Assembly: GCA_021817985.1 (NCBI GenBank) | Contig: JAKAFK010000041.1 | Span: forward strand, 1-34,701 | From: Pseudomonadota bacterium | Lineage (GTDB): Bacteria > Pseudomonadota > Gammaproteobacteria > Burkholderiales > JAKAFK01 | DNA: 34,701 nt | Direction of reading: 5' to 3' | Shown here: positions 8,671 to 16,531 of the stretch, one piece after another | Numbering within the stretch: the first letter of the stretch is position 1 | Layout of the letters: each line of letters opens with the position of its first letter | Program-made: the position numbers and the translations under genes | Notes under the pieces: generated by a model | The model's input: the letters and a program-made list of their open reading frames with translations, nothing else | The model's database searches: none | Told to the model about the DNA's origin: nothing

Positions 8671-8976
8671 TCAGAAGGCCCCGGGGCCAGGTTTGGCATT
8701 GTTCTGCTCGGCGTCGTGGGAGTTCCCCGCGGCATCGCAGGCCGGATCCCACGTCTTGGCCTGATCGAACCGGTGGGGCGGCTGGTACGGGTTGACGTAA
8801 CCGTCGTTGTCGTTGCACCACTTTATTTCGGCCGCGCGCTCTTTGAGGTGCGCATCGAACCACGCCTTATCATGCCCGGAGTAAGGGCTTGGCCACGCGG
8901 AATTGGAGCCGTGCGAACACGCGCCCAGAGCGGACAGAAACAGCAAGCAACCGAACAGAGGGAAAGTGGTTTTCAT
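8671..8976 (-). CDS. EexN-family entry-exclusion lipoprotein
   Basis: A 101-aa lipoprotein with lipobox LGAC (Cys20) after a hydrophobic signal. The segment WFDAHLKERAAEIKWCNDN matches the EexN pattern (Trp-(Y/F)-x-x-H...Glu...Cys-x-x-(N/D)), the family that blocks redundant conjugation into cells already carrying the element. A second Cys lies in the tail (WDPACDAAG). It sits between trbJ and trbL, the position of trbK (entry exclusion) in IncP. AGGAG precedes the ATG. A VirB7 role is the alternative. Confidence 0.8.
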   Translation of the reverse strand: MKTTFPLFGCLLFLSALGACSHGSNSAWPSPYSGHDKAWFDAHLKERAAEIKWCNDNDGYVNPYQPPHRFDQAKTWDPACDAAGNSHDAEQNNAKPGPGAF

Positions 8977-8999
8977 TGGAATCTCCTGTGGATGGCGGG

Positions 9000-9692
9000 T
9001 CAGAATCCGCCGGGTTGGATGGGTGCGTTAAGCGTCTCGGTATCGGCCTGCGTCGCATCGTCCTTGCTGTGGGCGATGAGGCTTAGTGCATTCAGCTGCG
9101 CTTGGTTGCCTGCCTGAATGTCCGCCTGCAGGCTCTGCAGCTGGTTGACCATCAGCCCGGAAATCTGGTTGCCGGCCTGCAGCACTTGCATACGCCCTGA
9201 CGCCGACTGGCTGGCGTTTTGGATCGCCTGCAGGGCCGACTGCGTGCTCTGGAAATTCGAGCTGCTAAGATCATATTGCTGCAGTACGCCGGCGATCTGA
9301 TGGTCCAGGTTGTCCGTCCACTGGGACAGGCTCTGGGCATAGTTGCTGAGCGCAGCGTTCGGCGCTCCGAATTGCTGCTGGATCGCCGCCACCGTGTTTT
9401 GCGAGGCGTAGCTCAAGCCCTGGGCGTTGCCGACCAGCTGCACCAGCTGCTGCAACGACCCCGACGCATTTGTCCAGAGCTGTTCCGGCATATTTTCCAG
9501 GTTTTGCGCCTGGTTGTAGACCATCTGATACTGCTCCTGGAGCTGTTGCGCCTGCGCGATGTATTGCTGCACAAGCGTCAGTTCCTGCACGATTTGCTCA
9601 GGGAACGTCGCACCTGCAATCAAGCCCGTGGCGCGGGCCGGCGTCGTGATGATTGCCGCAAGCGCCGCCATCGCGAGGATCGATTTCTTCAT
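9000..9692 (-). CDS. trbJ: T4SS pilus-tip protein TrbJ/VirB5
   Basis: VirB5 homologues are periplasmic, helical minor components of the pilus. This 230-aa protein has a signal peptide (about 1-21, ending ARA), then the TrbJ opening TFPEQIVQELTLVQQYIAQAQQL and a long Gln-rich coiled-coil-forming helix, followed by a helical C-terminal half. AAGGAAAT precedes the ATG at 9692, and the gene starts 32 bases after the end of trbE. Confidence 0.9.
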   Translation of the reverse strand: MKKSILAMAALAAIITTPARATGLIAGATFPEQIVQELTLVQQYIAQAQQLQEQYQMVYNQAQNLENMPEQLWTNASGSLQQLVQLVGNAQGLSYASQNTVAAIQQQFGAPNAALSNYAQSLSQWTDNLDHQIAGVLQQYDLSSSNFQSTQSALQAIQNASQSASGRMQVLQAGNQISGLMVNQLQSLQADIQAGNQAQLNALSLIAHSKDDATQADTETLNAPIQPGGF

Positions 9693-9724
9693 GGTGATTT
9701 CCTTAGTGTCCGTTCATTTCCCTA

Positions 9725-12172
9725 TCAATACGACTCCCACAGCGCGGCCGCTTTGCTGTCGCCGCGTTCGCGCAGCCATTGGGCAGGCCACGCATCGCCA
9801 AGCTGATCCTTTAATTCGCGGATGCGAAGGATATCTTCCTTCCCCGACGCGCCGACAAAAGCCAGTTCCGGGCCGGACAGGCCAAGCTCGAACAGTCGGC
9901 GGCCGTCGGGGTGTATGGCATAGTACTGCCGTTTGGGCGTGGCCATCGCCAGAATCTCGATCTGCCGGCGGTTCAGCCCGATGCCCTCATAGAGGGGCCG
10001 GATGTTCTCGGTTTGCGCCTCGGGGTTGGGGAGCATGATCTTGGTCGGACACGACTCGAAGATCACGTCGGCGATGCCGGATCGGATCAGGTCGGTCAGC
10101 GACTGCGTGGCGAACACAACCGCCACGTTCGCCTTGCGCAAGACTTTCAGCCATTCGCGAATCTTTGCCTTGAACGCGCGGTGACTGAGCATGATCCACG
10201 CCTCGTCAAGCACGAGCAACGTGGGCTGGCCCTTGAATCGCTGCTCAATGCGGTGGAACACGTAGGTGAGCACCGGCAATACCAGCTTGTCGCCCTTGTT
10301 CATGAGATGTTCCATCTCGAAGACCTGGAACGGATCTTCGGCCAAAGCATCCGTTTCGGCGTCCAGCAGCGTCCCGGCCATGCCGCGCAGGGTATAGGCC
10401 TGCAGGGCCTCGCGCAGGGACTGATCCTGCAGCAATACCAGGTAATTGGTCATGGTGCGCTGGCTCATCCGATCAGTCGACGCACCGAGCTGCACCACGG
10501 CGCGAAAGATTTCCTGCCGATGGTGCGGAAGGATGGTCACGCCCTGCAGCTCGCAGAGCTGCTCCAGCCACTCGGCGGCCCACACTTGCTCGCTGGGTTC
10601 ATGAACCCGTCCAAGCGGACAGAACGCCAAGTCCCCATGCTCGCCAGCGATGTCGTAGTGCTGGCCGCCGGATGCCCAGCACAACAGCAGCATGGAATAG
10701 CCTTTGTCGAACGCAAAGACCTGGGCGGCCGGATAGCGGAATTGTTGGGCCACCAGCGTGGCCAGCAGCGTAGACTTCCCGCTGCCCGTCGGGCCGAGAA
10801 TGACGGTGTGCCCCAGGTCGTTCGCGTGCAGACTGAGCCGGAATGGCGTGGAGCCGTCCGTCTTCGCATACAGCAGAGGCGGACTGTCCGGCGGGTAGAA
10901 CGGACAGGGGTTCTTCTCCGGCCCGGCCCATACGGCGGTAAACGGCAGCAGATGGGCCAAATTCAAAGTGTGAATCAGCGGCCGGCGCACATTAGCGGCC
11001 GTGTGCCCCGGCAACGTCCCGAGGTAGGCCTCGACGGCATTCACGTCCTCGATCCGTGCGCCGAAACCGTGGTTCTCGATCATCTTGACGACCTCCCGGG
11101 CCGTCTCATCGAGCAATGCGGAATCCTCGTGGGCGAGCACGAGGACGCTCGTGTAGTAGCCGTAGAGCACCATGCCGCTGGAGGCCTCCGCCATTGCCTG
11201 CACGGCGTCGGCTGCCATGCGATCCGCGTCGGCATTGACGTGGGTCGCCTGGCCACCCGCGTTCTCCCGGAGCAGATTCATCATGCTTTTCCGCTTCTGC
11301 GCCCATTTGCTGCGGTACTTGTTCAGCGTCTTCTCGGCTTGTCCGGGGTCGAGATAAATGAACCGGTTGCTCCAGCGATAGGACACCGGCAAGCGGGAAA
11401 GAAAGTCCAGAATTCCGGGAAAGCTGTGAGACGGCAGGCCCGTCAGCCCGATGCACGCCAGGTTCCGTCGGTCCACGCGTGGCACGAAGCCGGTAGTGAA
11501 ATCGTGTGCACCAAGAATCGCATCCAGGTACATCGGCACCTCGGCCATGACCATCGGTCGTGATGCCGGCCCCATGTCGACGCACTGCTCGAGGTGAGCC
11601 AGAATAGGGCTGGCCACCGCTCCCGTGCGCTCATCCACCGTGTCGGTCAGGCGGCGGATCTGCAACAGGCTGGACAGCCTGCCCTCGATCTCCCGGATCT
11701 GCTCCTTGAAACGTTCGAGATTCCTGCTCGCCGTTGCCTTGACGCGGCCGTCGACGAACATGTCGGCGGTCTTGCTGGCTGTATCCGGCATCGGGAACCA
11801 GGTGACAGACAGCACATAGCGGCTGGCATAGCCAACCGAAAGACCCTCGTGCGATGCGCGTCGCACGTCATCGATCATTCGTGTCGTGCGGTCGGGGAAT
11901 GCGCCCTGACCGGCATAACCCGGCGCCGGTCCACGTACTGCATCGCAGTGGATCACCCAGCCATCGCCCAGTTTCAGAGCTGCATTGATGCGTGCCGCCA
12001 TGGCGCGGAGTTCCTCCTTGGTGGCGGAGTCGAGGTCAGGTCCGCGGTAATCCCACGCGGCCATGAGACCGCCGCTCTTGGTCAGCACGATGCCGTTGTC
12101 GACCAAAGCCGCCCACGGCAACAGGTCTGGCAAGCCGTAGCTCCCAGTCCGAAATTCTTTCAGGGCTTGCAC
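9725..12172 (-). CDS. trbE: T4SS ATPase VirB4/TrbE
   Basis: The largest T4SS ATPase drives pilus biogenesis and substrate transfer from the inner membrane. The 815-aa product has the CagE/TrbE/VirB N-terminal domain and a P-loop ATPase domain with Walker A GPTGSGKST (about residue 460), Walker B LLVLDEAWIML (about 650), and FATQSLTDLIRSGIADVIFESCPTKIMLPNP downstream, split here as typical family signatures. The start is GTG at 12172, sharing one base with the trbD stop, so the two are translationally coupled. The length is normal for the family. Confidence 0.95.
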   Translation of the reverse strand: MQALKEFRTGSYGLPDLLPWAALVDNGIVLTKSGGLMAAWDYRGPDLDSATKEELRAMAARINAALKLGDGWVIHCDAVRGPAPGYAGQGAFPDRTTRMIDDVRRASHEGLSVGYASRYVLSVTWFPMPDTASKTADMFVDGRVKATASRNLERFKEQIREIEGRLSSLLQIRRLTDTVDERTGAVASPILAHLEQCVDMGPASRPMVMAEVPMYLDAILGAHDFTTGFVPRVDRRNLACIGLTGLPSHSFPGILDFLSRLPVSYRWSNRFIYLDPGQAEKTLNKYRSKWAQKRKSMMNLLRENAGGQATHVNADADRMAADAVQAMAEASSGMVLYGYYTSVLVLAHEDSALLDETAREVVKMIENHGFGARIEDVNAVEAYLGTLPGHTAANVRRPLIHTLNLAHLLPFTAVWAGPEKNPCPFYPPDSPPLLYAKTDGSTPFRLSLHANDLGHTVILGPTGSGKSTLLATLVAQQFRYPAAQVFAFDKGYSMLLLCWASGGQHYDIAGEHGDLAFCPLGRVHEPSEQVWAAEWLEQLCELQGVTILPHHRQEIFRAVVQLGASTDRMSQRTMTNYLVLLQDQSLREALQAYTLRGMAGTLLDAETDALAEDPFQVFEMEHLMNKGDKLVLPVLTYVFHRIEQRFKGQPTLLVLDEAWIMLSHRAFKAKIREWLKVLRKANVAVVFATQSLTDLIRSGIADVIFESCPTKIMLPNPEAQTENIRPLYEGIGLNRRQIEILAMATPKRQYYAIHPDGRRLFELGLSGPELAFVGASGKEDILRIRELKDQLGDAWPAQWLRERGDSKAAALWESY

Positions 12173-12474
12173 TATTGGATCTCCCGCTGTTTGGCAAACG
12201 GGGTCGCCTGCGACGGGTAGAAACGCCGATACTTCAGTGACCTCGGGCCCGTCTTGGACAACTGATCGTCATAGCCCGCCGCACGCGTCAACGCCCACTG
12301 GCCGACCACCCAAAGCGTGATGCCGACACCCGCGGCCCACACCTTAGCCAAAGAGAAGATGAAAACCCCCGAAACCATCAATAGCATCAACACCAGAGTG
12401 CGTTCCCCGCCCAGCATGAGGATCGGCCTGTTGAGCGATTCGTGGATTGGAACGCTATCGTCGTCTTGTGTCAT
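12172..12474 (-). CDS. trbD: T4SS protein VirB3/TrbD
   Basis: A 100-aa inner-membrane protein with the VirB3 opening VPIHESLNRPILMLGGER followed by two adjacent hydrophobic helices (about residues 25-65) and a basic tail. VirB3 works with VirB4 in pilus assembly. The ATG at 12474 forms an ATGA overlap with the upstream 62-aa gene; the longer reading to 12558 would overlap that gene entirely and has no family support. Confidence 0.88.
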   Translation of the reverse strand: MTQDDDSVPIHESLNRPILMLGGERTLVLMLLMVSGVFIFSLAKVWAAGVGITLWVVGQWALTRAAGYDDQLSKTGPRSLKYRRFYPSQATPFAKQREIQ

Positions 12475-12659
12475 TGCGGGACTCCGCCTGTCCTGTACAT
12501 CAGCTCCACAACATTTGCGGTTTGCCTGAGATCGGCGGCGATTTTGGAGGCCTCCCACCCCTGGTCCAGCAGGTGCTGCACGACATTCATCAGGATCTCG
12601 GAGAGATCATGCGTTTTGGCCTGGTGGGCCGGAAGGGGCGGACGCCGGCTCTTGGGCAT
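12471..12659 (-). CDS. 62-aa helical protein between trbC and trbD, unknown
   Basis: Not recognised. The ORF from ATG 12659 fits exactly between the trbC stop (4 bases upstream) and trbD, which it meets with an ATGA overlap; this spacing argues strongly for a real gene. After a basic, proline-rich start the rest is amphipathic helix, and GWEASKIAADLRQTANVVEL resembles a helix-turn-helix or short three-helix unit. There is no membrane segment, which is unusual inside the trbC-trbD-trbE block, so it may be a small cytoplasmic regulator or an assembly adaptor. Confidence 0.65.
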   Translation of the reverse strand: MPKSRRPPLPAHQAKTHDLSEILMNVVQHLLDQGWEASKIAADLRQTANVVELMYRTGGVPQ

Positions 12660-12663
12660 AAGA

Positions 12664-13002
12664 TCAAACCACCGTCGCACCCGTGAGACCGAGGACGGTA
12701 AGGAACTTGTTGCCAAGCACGATGAAGGCGACCCCCAGGACGACATAAAGCGCCTTCTTGGCGATGCCACCGAGCTCTTCACCAAAGACCAGGGTCGCGC
12801 CGGCGGCGAGAAATGCGATCGTACTGATGCCGGTCGCCACCGGCCCGGTAAGATCGTTTGTCAACGTTGAAATGGCCGTGTCCCACGGCAGGCCGCCCGC
12901 TCCGGCGGCGAAAGCATCGGTCATGGTGCTCACAAATACGGCGCCTGCCAGGACCAGACGGCGGGCGGCGATGGCGTGGAGTTTCTTCAAAATCGGTTTC
13001 AT
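12664..13002 (-). CDS. trbC: Conjugative pilin TrbC/VirB2
   Basis: The major pilus subunit. The 112-aa precursor has a long signal region (about 1-32, cleavage plausible at AFA/A), a short polar segment, and two hydrophobic helices (about 58-75 and 84-102) joined by the polar loop GEELGGIAKK, the normal TrbC/VirB2 topology. In RP4 the TrbC pilin is trimmed and cyclised by TraF, whose homologue is encoded immediately upstream. A 171-bp leader with a shared regulatory box (13047-13073) precedes it. Confidence 0.92.
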   Translation of the reverse strand: MKPILKKLHAIAARRLVLAGAVFVSTMTDAFAAGAGGLPWDTAISTLTNDLTGPVATGISTIAFLAAGATLVFGEELGGIAKKALYVVLGVAFIVLGNKFLTVLGLTGATVV

Positions 13003-13046
13003 CGGGAGATCCTTTTCAAGACGGATGAAATGCGACCAAAAAGGCG

Positions 13047-13073
13047 CATACCTGAATTACGCATCCGGTTGCG
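13047..13073 (-). promoter_or_regulatory. Shared regulatory box upstream of trbC
   Basis: Minus strand: CGCAAC (13073-13068), 9 bases, AAT, 3 bases, GGTATG, preceded by CACCTCC as in the 22775 and 26122 copies. It lies 44 bases before the pilin start within the 171-bp gap between traF and trbC, so the mating-pair-formation block probably has its own promoter or operator here. Outer ends weakly mirror each other (CGCAACC...GGTATGCG). Confidence 0.6.
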
Positions 13074-13173
13074 GGAGGTGTGCGTGCGGCTGCGGGTGGG
13101 AGAATACTGCGTGCAATAGAGCGGAGTTCGCGAACCTACGCCCTACCGAAAGTCGGGCGAAACGCCACCACGC

Positions 13174-13725
13174 TCAATTCGCAATACGACGGATTTGCCG
13201 GACCATGATCGGTCCCCAGTATCGGCTATCGAAACTCTGAGCGGCGAGCGCGGGTGTCGCGCCGCGCCCATAAACCCAGTACTGCCTGGGTCCCAGCGTG
13301 AACACGCCCTGCTGATGTGGCAGCTGCAGCCAGGGGTATTTGCCAGAGCGCAGCAACTGCCCACTGTCGGGCAATTTCCGTCCGTTGATCCAGACGCCGC
13401 GCAGGTTCGCCACGACGCGGTCACCCGGCAGTCCGGCCACTGTCTTCAGCATCGGCATACCACCGCCAGGGCAATCGCCGGACAGGTAGAACGGAAAAAC
13501 ACGGGGTGTGACCCAGCGCGGCGGACAAAACTCCACCAAGTCGTTGCGCCTGATCGTCGCGCCGCCGCGCAGAGAGGTCAGCCGATACAAACCAAGCGGC
13601 TCGCTTTCCGTCAGATTGATCCGCCACCCCGACCATGCCATCGCGCTTGACAGCACGGCGATGCCCCCCAAAAGACTGGCAGGGAGGATCAGAATCGCCC
13701 AGCGTGGCTTACTTGGAGCGAGCAC
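13174..13725 (-). CDS. traF: TraF-like S26 peptidase / pilin cyclase
   Basis: A 183-aa member of the S26 signal-peptidase family related to RP4 TraF, which cleaves and circularises the TrbC pilin. Visible are an N-terminal membrane helix (about 10-32), the catalytic serine context TESEPLGLYRL (S41), the lysine in PMLKTVAGLPGD (K94), and SFDSRYWGP with D166 at the position of the C-terminal aspartate needed for cyclisation in RP4. It overlaps the end of the EAL gene by 17 bases and is followed by the pilin gene, which fits its role. Confidence 0.9.
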   Translation of the reverse strand: MLAPSKPRWAILILPASLLGGIAVLSSAMAWSGWRINLTESEPLGLYRLTSLRGGATIRRNDLVEFCPPRWVTPRVFPFYLSGDCPGGGMPMLKTVAGLPGDRVVANLRGVWINGRKLPDSGQLLRSGKYPWLQLPHQQGVFTLGPRQYWVYGRGATPALAAQSFDSRYWGPIMVRQIRRIAN

Positions 13726-14506
13726 TCGATTTCCAATCCACTACTGCCAAAGCCTCTGCCGGCGCGCCCGGCGCTTCCAAGATCCTGCGCTCTCCGGCAG
13801 GAATGCGCACTTGATGGCCGCTAGTGGACGCCCCTCCCTTCCACGACGCGAAGTAATACCCCTGCCCATACCGGATTCCATTCGTCCGCACGCGTTCCAG
13901 ATCGTCCGCTGACTCGATCCCCTCCGCGATAACGCGCGCCCCTACTCCTTCAAAAAAATCGTTGAGATCACGCAAGAACCGTGGCTTTGCAATGTTGGCC
14001 CCAAAAAGAGAAACCAGCTCCGGATCATGAGCGCAAAACGGCTGGCCTCTTCTGGCAAGGCGAGTCAGCGACATGTCGAGTTTGGCGAACGCCGGCAATA
14101 CTCGAAGGGTGCGGCCAATGCCGTCATACCCTGCCCCGACGTCATCGATTGCCAACGCGAAACCATATTGTTTCAGCCGAGCAAAAGCGCTCCCCGCCTT
14201 TTCGTACGCAATCGCCGTGCGGAAGTGCTCGGTCCACTCAACTACGAGCCGATGACGTCCCTCGATGCCCAGCAGCCCATCGACGATGGCGTGGTCCAAT
14301 ACCTGGCGCGAATCCAGGTTGATGAAAACACGTGCGGACGCGGGGATGTGGCTCCGAAAAAGCTCGGGCAAGTCGATGTAAAAAGCGCGCCACCCATCCT
14401 CTGACCAGTCCGGGCACCGGCTGGCACCGGCCAGCAATTCGAACCCCAGAGGCTCGCCGCGAACAAGGTCCATAATTGGTTCCAGTCGAAATTGGGGCAA
14501 GTTCAT
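13709..14506 (-). CDS. EAL-domain protein, probable c-di-GMP phosphodiesterase, inside the transfer operon
   Basis: A stand-alone 265-aa EAL domain. The signature glutamate is in GFELL (E23) instead of EAL, but the other catalytic and metal residues are present: N63 (FINLDS), E90/E93 (VVEWTE), D121-D122 (AIDDVGAGY), K142 (AKLD), E195 (VIAEGIES) and Q215 (GQGYYFA). By family knowledge such a protein would hydrolyse c-di-GMP to pGpG. No sensor domain, GGDEF or membrane segment is visible. The ATG overlaps the traG stop (ATGA) and the 3' end overlaps traF, so it is an integral operon member. Link to mating control is inference. Confidence 0.88.
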   Translation of the reverse strand: MNLPQFRLEPIMDLVRGEPLGFELLAGASRCPDWSEDGWRAFYIDLPELFRSHIPASARVFINLDSRQVLDHAIVDGLLGIEGRHRLVVEWTEHFRTAIAYEKAGSAFARLKQYGFALAIDDVGAGYDGIGRTLRVLPAFAKLDMSLTRLARRGQPFCAHDPELVSLFGANIAKPRFLRDLNDFFEGVGARVIAEGIESADDLERVRTNGIRYGQGYYFASWKGGASTSGHQVRIPAGERRILEAPGAPAEALAVVDWKSSARSK

Positions 14507-16470
14507 TGTCCTCTTCCGGTAGGGATCTTCTTGGGGTCGAACTTGATTCGTTCGGCAAGCGCGGGATCCTGGTAATACTTGATCTTCTGGCAGTACACGG
14601 GCGCAAACCCGGCGACAAAAACCAACTCATCATCCGGCGGCAGCCGCATGCATTCGTCGGCCGTCAGCAAAGGCCGCTGCACAATCTGCTCGTTGGTGTT
14701 TACGTTCTGCAACACCACGGCCAGACGGTTGCCCGAATACTGGCGCTGTGTATGGGTCACCGTCGCCTGGCCCGCCATATCGGACAGCAGCTTGGCCGTC
14801 TCAACCTTATTGGGCGCATAGGCCACGCGAATGTGGCAGTTGCTGACGATGGACTCATCTTTTCCGTAGGCAGCACTCAGCTGCGTCAAATCCTGCACAA
14901 TCAGCAAAGCCTTCAGTCCATACCCGGCAATGAAGGCCAGGGCCTCCTGGAATATTTCCAGCTTGCCCAAGCTGGGGAACTCGTCGATCAGCAGCAGGAG
15001 CCTGTGTGGGAAACGACTCTTGCTCATGCCTCCCACCTCGAAATCCATCCCCTCCGTTAGCCTGCGTACCACCTGACTGATGACCAGGCGCAGCAGTGGT
15101 TTGAGACGGTCCTTGTCGCTGGGCGGGACGACAAGATAAAGGGATGTCTTCGGGATGACTGGCTGCCCATCGGGATTCTTTCCTCCCAGCAGGCTTTCTA
15201 CCGAGAAATCCGAGACCCGCGTGTTCTCCGACACGATCGGATCGCGGTACAGCGATAGGAAGGACAGCGCGGTGGACAACACGCTGCCAGCCTCGTTGTC
15301 GGGCTTGTTCAGCCAGCTTTGCATGGCTTGGGCAACGGCCATCCACCCAGCGTGCCGGGCGTCGTGCTCTTCCTGTTTCTCCGCCAAGCGTGGCTTTTCG
15401 AGCATCGCGTGCGCGATGTCCCGGATATAGCCGATCACGGCCCGCGCGCCTTCGACCACGTCGCCGTCTTTGCCGCCTTCGCTTTCAGCTTGCGCCTGCG
15501 CCTTGCTTTCGGCCTCGGTGCGGAAAATTCCGCCATCCGACAGAATCCCCAGAACCGTCGCGATGCACCGGTCGACCTTGCTCTCGCCCTGCGGCGGCTC
15601 GCAAAGCAACACGAACAGCACAACGCCGGTCATCAAATCAAAGCCTGTCTTGGCCCAATGGTCCTTCAGGCCTTCGCCATTGGGATCGACGATCATCGTT
15701 GCGATGTTCTGCACGTCCTTGACCAGGTTGCCGTCGATCCGGATCTCCTGCAGGGGGTTGAACCGTGCGGAGTCGGTGTTCGTCGGATCGAATTTGAGGG
15801 TTCGCTGGCCGAGGACCTTGTGGCGAAAGCCGCTGGTCAGCGCCCAGTTCTCGCCCTTGATGTCGAGCACCAGCACCGACTCATCCCACGAGAGCAGTGT
15901 CGGGATCACGATCCCCACACCCTTGCCGGATCGCGTGGGCGCGAACACCATCATGTGTTCTGGTCCTTTGTGGCGCAGGTACTGCACCTTGCCGTTGTGC
16001 TCCCAGGCCCCGAACAACACCCCGCCATTGTTCTTCTCCGTTGGCAAAATGCCGGCGGCCAGCACCTCGTCGGGTAGTGCCCAGTGGGCCGAGCCGTGGA
16101 GATCGTTGCGCTCGCCCTCGGCCTTACGTGTGCGCCGGAAGGCCAGGGCAACGGGCAGCACAAGAGAAAAAAATCCACCAACGCCCATGATGACGTGGGC
16201 TCGCTCGAAAATCGTCATCACCGCCATGCCGTAGTCCGGTCTGTTGAACTTCCAGGTCCAGACCAGCACGTCGAAGGGGAAATAGACAAAGCGTGTCAGA
16301 GGTTTGCCCAACGCCGCCACAAAACCAAGCGCCCAGGCGGCATACTCGGTAGCGGCCCAACAGGAAAGCAACACGATCATGGCGAACAGCCCAAGACCCA
16401 CAAAGACAAAGCGCGTGATGTCTTTCTGGGCCTTCGGGATATGATAGAGTCCCGGTGTCGGTGGGGTCAT
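14503..16470 (-). CDS. traG: Type IV coupling protein TraG/VirD4
   Basis: The coupling ATPase recruits the relaxosome to the secretion channel. The 655-aa protein has N-terminal membrane helices (about 20-60 and 88-112), then the VirD4 signature SAHWALPDEVLAAGIL, Walker A APTRSGKGVG (about residue 178), KGENWALTSGFR, and Walker B LLLLIDEFPSLG (about 495), ending in a charged tail. It has an all-alpha-domain-like insert rich in Glu/Ala/Lys near 300-340. AAGGA lies 6 bases before the ATG, and a 61-bp gap separates it from ardC. Confidence 0.95.
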   Translation of the reverse strand: MTPPTPGLYHIPKAQKDITRFVFVGLGLFAMIVLLSCWAATEYAAWALGFVAALGKPLTRFVYFPFDVLVWTWKFNRPDYGMAVMTIFERAHVIMGVGGFFSLVLPVALAFRRTRKAEGERNDLHGSAHWALPDEVLAAGILPTEKNNGGVLFGAWEHNGKVQYLRHKGPEHMMVFAPTRSGKGVGIVIPTLLSWDESVLVLDIKGENWALTSGFRHKVLGQRTLKFDPTNTDSARFNPLQEIRIDGNLVKDVQNIATMIVDPNGEGLKDHWAKTGFDLMTGVVLFVLLCEPPQGESKVDRCIATVLGILSDGGIFRTEAESKAQAQAESEGGKDGDVVEGARAVIGYIRDIAHAMLEKPRLAEKQEEHDARHAGWMAVAQAMQSWLNKPDNEAGSVLSTALSFLSLYRDPIVSENTRVSDFSVESLLGGKNPDGQPVIPKTSLYLVVPPSDKDRLKPLLRLVISQVVRRLTEGMDFEVGGMSKSRFPHRLLLLIDEFPSLGKLEIFQEALAFIAGYGLKALLIVQDLTQLSAAYGKDESIVSNCHIRVAYAPNKVETAKLLSDMAGQATVTHTQRQYSGNRLAVVLQNVNTNEQIVQRPLLTADECMRLPPDDELVFVAGFAPVYCQKIKYYQDPALAERIKFDPKKIPTGRGQ

Positions 16471-16531
16471 GGCGGTTCCTTAAGGAGAAGGTGGCCCGTG
16501 ACGTGGGCCAGACGTCCCGCCGCCGTGCTGT

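Noticed and set aside
8660-8863. N-terminal extension of TrbL to 8863
   Set aside because: It overlaps the eexN lipoprotein gene, is Arg-rich, and hides the obvious signal peptide starting at 8659.
9911-11563. 550-aa plus-strand ORF across trbE
   Set aside because: Shadow of the VirB4 ATPase, no recognisable motif.
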